NCBI GenBank assembly: GCA_022508725.1
Contig: JAFLUR010000019.1
Coordinates: 1 to 14,475, forward strand
DNA length: 14,475 nt
Source: Oscillospiraceae bacterium
GTDB taxonomy: Bacteria; Bacillota; Clostridia; UBA1381
Direction of reading: 5' to 3'
Positions 14,342 through 14,475 of this stretch are shown here, in pieces (the first letter of the stretch is position 1; each line of letters starts with the position of its first letter). Under the pieces are notes generated by a model, which did no database searches, was not told the origin of the DNA, and saw nothing but the letters and a program-made list of their open reading frames with translations. The position numbers were made by a program, and so were the translations under genes.

Positions 14342-14475
14342 ATGGATTTTAAGGATTTGGCAAAGGCAAGATATTCGCTCGGAAAATTCAGTGACAAGCC
14401 TATAGAAAAGGAAAAGCCGGATTTTGTGCTTTGCCGGCAGAAAAATCCACTCAAAAATCCAACGATTGGAGGAAT
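14342..14475 (+). pseudogene. Start of a nitroreductase family gene, partial, with probable frame damage
   Basis: The ATG at 14342 follows GAGG at 7-nt spacing. The first 25 residues (MDFKDLAKARYSLGKFSDKP, then IEKEK) match the opening of FMN-dependent nitroreductases. After that the expected stretch, roughly LDLILEAGRLAPTAxNxQPQ, is missing and frame 1 reads unrelated residues. Skipping one base near 14433 restores a partial likeness (VLAGRK, then KIQRLEE), so several small deletions seem present. The FMN-binding Arg usually found in YSxRKFS is Gly here. It is either a decayed gene or low-quality sequence at an assembly edge. Confidence 0.55.

Overview
The window looks like a chromosomal segment from an anaerobic member of the Clostridia (Bacillota). 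The evidence is the gene content and order: a fused 2-hydroxyacyl-CoA dehydratase activase, an Asp23/yloU-fakA-recG-rsmD-coaD run, and fhs with tsaE/tsaB. Strong AGGAGG-type ribosome binding sites, TTG starts and textbook sigma-A promoters agree with this. No rRNA, tRNA, CRISPR array, insertion sequence or prophage gene cluster was seen. The assignment to Clostridia is inference from gene order; nothing finer is supported.

Layout. (1) Bases 1-3073, minus strand: the first ~1,024 residues of a very large two-module acyl-CoA dehydratase activase, running off the left edge. It has its own promoter and a 100-nt leader that can fold. (2) 3074-3363: a divergent promoter region with two sigma-A-like promoters, both with 17-bp spacers, firing in opposite directions. 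(3) 3364-4425, plus: an intact tyrosine recombinase. (4) 4532-8665, plus: an Asp23/Gls24 protein, the fatty acid kinase fakA (yloV) and recG, behind a probable promoter at 4462-4490. (5) 8763-10632, plus: a promoter, a long leader, rsmD, coaD and a conserved coiled-coil protein, closed by a strong rho-independent terminator. (6) 10653-14475, plus: a tight row of a FlK-like hotdog thioesterase, fhs, tsaE, tsaB and rpiB, then the start of a nitroreductase-like gene that breaks up at the right edge.

How the genes relate. Most of the plus-strand genes are housekeeping: fatty-acid activation (fakA), DNA repair (recG), 16S rRNA methylation (rsmD), coenzyme A synthesis (coaD), one-carbon metabolism (fhs), the tRNA t6A modification (tsaE, tsaB) and the pentose phosphate pathway (rpiB). 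The activase and the recombinase are the less routine members.

I found no convincing undescribed system. The points most worth a second look are: the disrupted 5' end of recG, where the conserved N-terminus lies upstream of any normal in-frame start; the degraded reading frame of the last gene; the foldable leader of the activase; the long in-frame leader before rsmD; and the paired GC-rich hairpins ahead of the thioesterase.
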